From Gnetum montanum (lineage: Eukaryota; Streptophyta; Gnetopsida; Gnetales; Gnetaceae), in the NCBI GenBank assembly GCA_015680685.1, contig MNCI01019120.1, forward strand, positions 9,155-71,154: a stretch of 62,000 nucleotides of DNA. Direction: 5' to 3'. This document shows positions 56,561 to 62,000 of this stretch, piece by piece (the stretch's first letter is position 1; every line of letters starts with the position of its first letter). The position numbers and the translations under genes were made by a program. The notes beneath the pieces are model-generated. The model worked only from the letters and a program-made list of their open reading frames with translations, made no database searches and was not told the origin of the DNA.

Positions 56561-58400
56561 TTACCCACTTATTAACTTCCCTTTTAAGAGAATGACCTCA
56601 ACTGAGAACTTACAGATGAAAATATTAAATCATAATCATACACCAATAGAAAGAGGAAATAAGGACTTAAATGATTAAAATTCAATGACCATCAAGATTA
56701 CATGGGATGATAATCAATTAAATAATTGAAGATGGTAAATGAGAAACCTCAAGTGTATGATTTAGGGAATCTAGGATGCATTTTCCAAACACTCACCCAT
56801 GAGTTTAGTCACGAGAGAGATTCCTTATCTTGACTTGGGAACTAATAAGTGCCTTTAATTTTTTTTTGTTTTCAAATGTTTCTTATTTATAATTTTTGTT
56901 ATACCTTTTTCTTTTCTTAATACTTTTTCACATTCTTTGACATCTTCTCATTCTTTTATACTTTTTCATTTTTTGAATTTTTGATATTCTTTAATATTTT
57001 CCAATTCTTTGACAATTTTTCTCTCTTTATTTTTCTAATTCTTAATATCTTTTACAATTTTTCATACTTTGTCTTCATTTTACTTGTACATATTTTTGTC
57101 AGTTTTCCAATAAATACATTTAATAAGGCAAGATGTAGTTCCAATAAGATAAAAATTTCTCTATGTTATTAAGTCATATAAGGGACTGATTATCTATATA
57201 GTGAGATCACAACATCCATCCATCCATTCCAATAATAAGAGGTTCTTATCATGGCCATAATGATATTCTTCCCATAATAAAACTAAGAACAAACTTGTGA
57301 TCGTTATGCCTAGACAAACAGTTAAGAACCAAGTGGAAATGCAAAGGGTGTGACATCAAGGGGATTTTTGGATTTTCTTAGCTTATCATTATAATTTTCA
57401 TCCTATTTCTTAGGTTGTATTATGTCCTTATAGATCTAATAAAAATGGGAGTAAGAGTATAATATGTGCTACCTTACCATGTCACCAGAAAGACATGTTA
57501 CCCATGCCTGAAGATAGTCCTCTGGTAAGATTGACATAGTTAAAAAATAGAATCCATGCACAAAATAAGTTTCTAGGGGTCCCATTGGAAATACATGTTA
57601 TCCATGCCTTAAAGTAGGTGGCTTCTTAGGAATCTAGAAAAAAAATAAGGAAGTACAATGAATAAAATCCTTTCTTGGATAATACACCAAGTGGTAATAC
57701 TCTTTGCAACAATGGTAGTCTTATGATTGTAAACCTAAAAAAGGAAATAATGTGATGTCACTGGAAAGTGGTCTGGACTTGGTTTAACTCTTTGAAGAAA
57801 GGGATAATGATTACCTTAACTACTACTCACATACAAGGATTTATTATGCCTATGGTAAGATACCTCATGTCCAAATTTCAGGTATCCTTTCTAAAGTCCA
57901 TCTCATCTCACTGTATAGTTAATCATAACTTGTGGTTCTATGTAACATAGTGATATTTTTCCAAATTGGTGATACAAACATGTGTGTTTTGCTAGATGAG
58001 TATGTCTTACATTCAACTCCTTGAGTGCCTAAGGACACTTTTAAGCATGGTTATACAAGGGCACTAAGGGCTGGAGCCTACTTTGGGGAGGACTCACTTG
58101 TATAACTATTATCTCATACTTAGCAAGCACTTCCACATCATCTTGTGCCTTGTTGAAAAATCATGACTCAATAAGGACTTCCCATAACACCTAATAATCT
58201 ATCCATACACTCAAAATTTATTGCATGTTCCTTATCCATCCAATAAAATTTCACTACCTAAGATTCATTTCCCATGAAATTTAAACATTAAATTCTTAAA
58301 AATTGTGAATCATTAATAGCCTAGGACCCTCTAGACATGATTCATATCTTCTAAAAATTTCATTTACCTCATTTTTTCCTAAAAAATCCAAGAAAAATAT
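56561..58400 (+). other. Untranslated spacer of H
   Basis: A T-rich stretch (about 56850-57120) is followed by sequence conserved with the A and B spacers (ggtgtgacatcaaggggattt at 57347; gcactaagggctggagcctactttggggaggactcac at about 58050-58088, quoted in parts). I see no coding region; the 60-residue open stretches are chance. Confidence 0.5.
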
Positions 58401-58495
58401 GAAATTATTAACGATAATATCATAGGGCATACAATGTCGTATCTATGATACATGATCTACAATATCATCTTCATAAAAATAGTATATATAGGTGT
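58400..58495 (+). promoter_or_regulatory. Internal promoter of H upstream of ORF2
   Basis: A TATATATA box (58483-58490) is preceded by a cluster of degenerate dyad words (gataatatcat, gtcgtatctatgatac, aatatcatc; 58408-58470). They resemble the GATATC dyads in the LTRs of A/B/G. It is not followed by the R/U5 sequence of any LTR here, so it is an internal promoter and not the 3' LTR. It occupies the same place as 26779-26860 in D. Confidence 0.55.
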
Positions 58496-58738
58496 GGGTA
58501 GTTAGTTAAGTTTTCACATCCTCATTTGTAGCAAGAGAAGTTTTTGTAGTTTTTTTTCTCAAAGCTATTGCACACTAACTTTCGTCAACCATAACTTCAC
58601 CCTTGTAACATTGATTTCCAAAATTCTTGAACCTTGTTGATCCTAGAGCTTTTAACTTAGTCATTTGGGGGGGGGGCGGCATGGATGTGCTACTTAGCAC
58701 AATATCACTAAAATTTGAGCCGGAAGATATCTTAAAGG

Positions 58739-59015
58739 GTAAGTACAAAGGAATAATGAGATTTCTATAATTTGTCAATCAAACTCCTCTTAAGGTACCA
58801 TACCAAGTACTTTAATCCATAATAAGAATAAGAATGATAAGTATGAAGGGTTATAAGGATACAACACCTAAGGGGGTTCCTATTTTAATATTTTTCCTAA
58901 CTCTTCAATCATAATAAGATAAGAAACTTGATTTAACCAAGGGTATGAGTGTGGTAAAGAAATGTTAAGACTTCATGTGAATACTTGAATAATCTTAAAC
59001 CCTTGGTGATTTCAG
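58739..59015 (+). other. Predicted 5'-UTR intron before ORF2 of H
   Basis: The donor-like AAAGG-GTAAGTAC (GT at 58739-58740) and acceptor-like TGATTTCAG-ATG (AG at 59014-59015) delimit 277 nt. The acceptor abuts the putative ORF2 start codon. This is prediction from consensus only. Confidence 0.4.
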
Positions 59016-60550
59016 ATGTTCCCAAAGAGAGTGCTCAAAGGAGGACCTTCAAAATCGAGTAAATAACCAAGAGGCCATAGAAGAGGCCAAATAGGAAAAC
59101 AAACCCCATAAGAAGAGCATGTAGAGCATCAGGCTCAATCATACAATATTCATTAGCAAACCCTTGCCATAGAGCACTCTGCCTAGGTAGTGGTAGAAGA
59201 TCCACAAGCACCAAAACAATGACAACACCTCAAGCTATCACTAGATTACCTCCATGCCATCAAGAAGAAAACGATCATATCCACAGTGATCATGGAGTTA
59301 AATTTTGGTCCATTCATGGAATTTTCTTTAGAAATAGTAAAGATACATCTCCAAGTGTTACCATTATGATCCACACTTACAAGTAGTGAAGAATGGTACT
59401 TAGAAGAGACATATTTAATTTTGGCACAACAAGTAGGCTGATGTAACAGTCAAGATTAAAGGAGGCTTGGTATCCTATTCTGTGAAGGAAATTGCAAAAG
59501 CCTTGAATATGCCCAATGAAGAAGCAAAGGTGGAACAACTCTCCACCAAATCCAACACTGATGCAGGGATATTTTGGTTGTAACATGTGTATGGAAAAAA
59601 TGACAAAGATTATAGTGAGTTAACCTTGGCAGGAAAGATCTATTTCAAAATTGGTACCTATCACCTATTCCCTAAAAAAAGGCTTAATCAAATATCAACA
59701 TATGTAGCAAGAGGAAGCACCATCCTACTAGAAAAATTCAATGCAAACATTGTCCATTTGTACTTCTTTGAGATTCAAAGGCAGTTTACAGGAAAGAAGG
59801 TAGGAAAGTTGAAACTTCCATTCCCTTGCCTTATTAAGAAGCTGTGTAGACACATTGAATTCTAGGGTACACAAATGATGTCCCTAAGAATGCTTCATAT
59901 GTAGAGATGCTCAAATTGGTGCCTCCAAAAAATGATCAAGTAGAAAAATCAATAGGCACCAAGGGAACTATAGGTACCACATTTACCAATAGCACTCTAG
60001 CTACTGGTCAGTAATAGGAAACTAGGCTTAGTAGTTAACAATAGACTGAGCAAAAGCAAAAAAAGTAAGTTTCATAATTTCCTTAGGATTACAAGCCATT
60101 GATGAGCCATCTACAGCAAATTGCATAACCTATCAGTTGGGGAACAAGAGAATAGGGAAATTTATACAAGGTCATAACAACGCAATTAGGCCCATACTTT
60201 TAACAAATCCTCTAAGTGGGAATATTTCATTACAATTAGGAGGGTATGAATTGTCACAACAAATATCAGGGAATGCTGCATCATTTCAAGTGATGCTAGA
60301 GACTAGAAAAGAGGCCATAGTAGTGGTCATGTACCATTAGGATGTAGCAGGAGTAGTAAAGGTAATCATAGATGATATTAAGAAATCATTTAATGTTCCT
60401 GTTATGTCACTGGTAGATATTTCATGAGAAAGAGATGTTCAAATACTTGCTGATTTCTCCATGAATCTTGTCAAACATGAGAGCATCCTTGATAGACTAC
60501 TACAAATAGGATAAGCCATGTAGAATATTTTTAATTTTTTAAAGTGATAT
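59016..60550 (+). pseudogene. ORF2 of H, plant transposon protein-like domain, broken
   Basis: It begins ATGTTCCCAAAG (MFPKRVLKGGPSKSSK) and soon meets stops. The diagnostic part is open at 59587-59865: TLAGKIYFKIGTYHLFPKKR, LNQISTYVARGSTILLEKFN and LKLPFPCLIKKLCRHIEF. It corresponds to the ..LLPRK..LS....ILLY..L.GK.IN.. and LPFPSLI..LC...GV blocks of the 'putative plant transposon protein' (PF20167-like) family and to 28010-28230 in D. A Gln/Pro-type linker (about 59990-60130) follows. Cellular role unknown. Confidence 0.6.
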
Positions 60551-61540
60551 CATTTTAGTGTAGTTTTATTTGATTACAACGAAGGGTAAGTTGGTTATGG
60601 CTAAGACTAGGGTGGAGCACACTAAAAATGAAGTTATAAGATTACAAGAAGAGCTAATAATCTTGCAAGCTAGAAGAAGAGATCCCATATAATTTGTGGT
60701 GCCAAGCCAACTAGAAGAGTTCAAAAATGACCATGTGAATAGGTTGGTCAATCTAACATATAGATGGAAAAGGAAAAAAAGAAGGCAGTTTAGGATGCAT
60801 TAGTAGCAGAAGAAAAAACATATGCACATGTCAAAGTAGTGACTATCTTGTATGAAGAGAATAAGAAATTAGCTATAGATAACACAAGGTTGACTAGCAT
60901 AGAAAAATATAAGAATTTTCTTGAGGAAAGAATCCACTAATTAAGAGAATAAGTGATGAGAGTCAACCAAGATATGAGCTACTTGGCTAGAGAAAATAGG
61001 ACCCTGTCAATGGAAGAAGTTTGCATAATATGGTAAAAATTTGCTATAGAAATAATCACATGGTAAAATGAGGCTAAACAGCATGAGGGGCTTAAGAAAC
61101 ATTTTAGAGACTAGGTGGGCATGTATAAGTAGATTAATGAGAAGGAGATCTAGATGAAAAAAGAAATATTAGTTTTATCTCTACATAGAAGCCTAATTCG
61201 TAGCCAATCCTGGATGGCCTCGCTCATGTCCACCATGTAGAAACAAAGAATAAAGACCTACAAATTGAAGATCTTACAGAGTACATGGGATTAGCTAATT
61301 TTTGTTATGCTAACTTAGCCATGTTAACAACAAGTAGGCCTAGAAATGAGCTAGAATAATAAGTAGCGATTGTGTATGCTTTGTATGAGAAGGATTTTGT
61401 TTATAGAAAGTATGTGCTATAAAAGCTACACATGGAAAACTTAGAACTCGAGATTTTCAAGGCTAGCTATTAGGGCCAAAAAGATGTTGTGGCCAACCTA
61501 GCTCATCTCATGTAAAATCATCAAGAACTTAGAAGGATAG
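60551..61540 (+). pseudogene. ORF2 of H, coiled-coil part, broken
   Basis: These are charged helical stretches with heptad character: KTRVEHTKNEVIRLQEELII (60600-60660), VVTILYEENKKLAIDNTRL (60835-60890) and SYLARENRTLSMEEV (about 60978-61022). They are interrupted by stops and shifts. They match the position and character of 42673-43820 in D, so both elements carry a PF20167-like plus coiled-coil protein. The helical part ends near 61540. Confidence 0.5.
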
Positions 61541-62000
61541 CTAGAGCATTCGAAGAATAATAATGATAGTTTGTGGCATGGTTTGTGAAAGCTAATTAGA
61601 TATTTCCATAGCTGCCATGCTTGTGTGATGTATCAAATTTGTCAATCATTATGCAACAAACATGAACAGTGTATGATCCCTAGATAGAAGAGTAAAAACT
61701 TCAAGTTTGTTGAATAGGTACCAGTTTAAGAAGCTTGATGACAAGGGGAAGTAGCCCATGGAAGTGCCACCACCATCAAGAATCTGATCTACATCAAGCC
61801 ACTTCCATTTTTGCTTTTGTTTTGTTTTTTCACACACTTGTGTCAAATTTTATACAAACACCACTATGGCATTCAGAGTCATGTAAATAGTCTATCAGTC
61901 ATGTATAGTCAAATCTACCTTCCAATTTTGTAAGGGACTCTATTCTCATTTTGTTTTAACTTGATAATGAATTTGCAATGAATTTTGAGGGAATGATAAA
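61541..62000 (+). other. 3' part of H internal region, nothing further recognised
   Basis: This is AT-rich sequence after ORF2. The window ends before any 3' LTR or polypurine tract can be recognised. Confidence 0.45.

Larger units (their letters stand above)
54455..62000 (+). mobile_element. Element H: 5'-truncated Athila-like element with ORF2, runs off right edge
   Basis: This plus-strand element has a partial 5' LTR (about 54455-55009), a tRNA-Asp-like PBS, gag with its Cys/His block, conserved spacer, internal TATA promoter and ORF2 with a coiled coil. It has the same plan as D, but the gag and spacer are closer to A and B. The U3 and TATA of its 5' LTR are missing at the junction with E3. 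The protease is deleted. The 3' LTR is not in the window. Confidence 0.7.

Noticed and set aside
58400-58560. 3' LTR of element H
   Set aside because: It has a TATA box and dyad words but no TGATG start, no R/U5 landmarks and no CATCA end, and it is followed by ORF2; treated as an internal promoter.
1-62000. Any host protein-coding gene, rRNA, or microRNA precursor
   Set aside because: No exon-like conserved domain outside retroelements and no rRNA similarity seen; small or highly diverged genes cannot be excluded without database searches.

Overview
This window is intergenic, repeat-dense DNA from the nuclear genome of a seed plant, probably an angiosperm. It is AT-rich, carries no intact gene, and is almost entirely made of LTR retrotransposons and their fragments. 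The plant assignment rests on three things: a chromovirus with a plant-type chromodomain tail, Athila/Tat-like elements primed by tRNA-Asp, and gag/'putative plant transposon protein' remnants. The sequence does not identify the species. All coding regions are broken by stops and frameshifts.

Layout, left to right. 1-2830: element G (minus, runs off the left edge), with a tRNA-Asp primer site and a gag like those of A and B. 2831-5315: element F (minus), a related family that G has interrupted. 5540 to about 6960: a chromovirus-style LTR-like block (J). 6961-9875: non-coding. 9876-16857: element E, with two long LTRs and no recognisable coding; it is interrupted by a solo F-family LTR (12947-13769, perfect 5-bp target duplication). 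About 17640-18080: a dyad-rich promoter-like block (K). 19080-19340: a Ty1/copia RNase H scrap. From 19368: a second E copy (E3) used as a landing site. Element D (20191-45335, target duplication CCTTA) sits in E3; chromovirus C (28776-42672) sits in D; element A (28816-35833, target duplication GATAC) sits in the 3' LTR of C. E3 resumes at 45341, is interrupted by element B (46057-52926), and ends near 54440. There a 5'-truncated element H begins and runs off the right edge.

How the pieces relate. A, B, G, F, H and D share a tRNA-Asp-like primer binding site, TGATG...CATCA LTR ends and a gag with an unusual Cys/His block. Where complete they carry a protease-like domain but no reverse transcriptase or integrase, so they look like non-autonomous Athila/Tat relatives that move with a partner's enzymes. 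D and H also carry a second ORF (ORF2) related to the 'putative plant transposon protein' family, with a coiled-coil tail. In both it follows an internal TATA box. In D that internal promoter repeats sequence words found in D's own LTR.

The most striking pattern is in the LTRs. Nearly every family has, upstream of its TATA box, a cluster of short dyad-symmetric motifs whose sequence is specific to that family. Examples are GATATC-based in A/B/G, CGTTGATG...CATCAACG in F, GATGTTCCA...TGGAACATC in chromovirus C, GTAGATGTCTAC in J and ACCACAAGTTGTGGT in K. Boundaries marked 'about' were set by eye.
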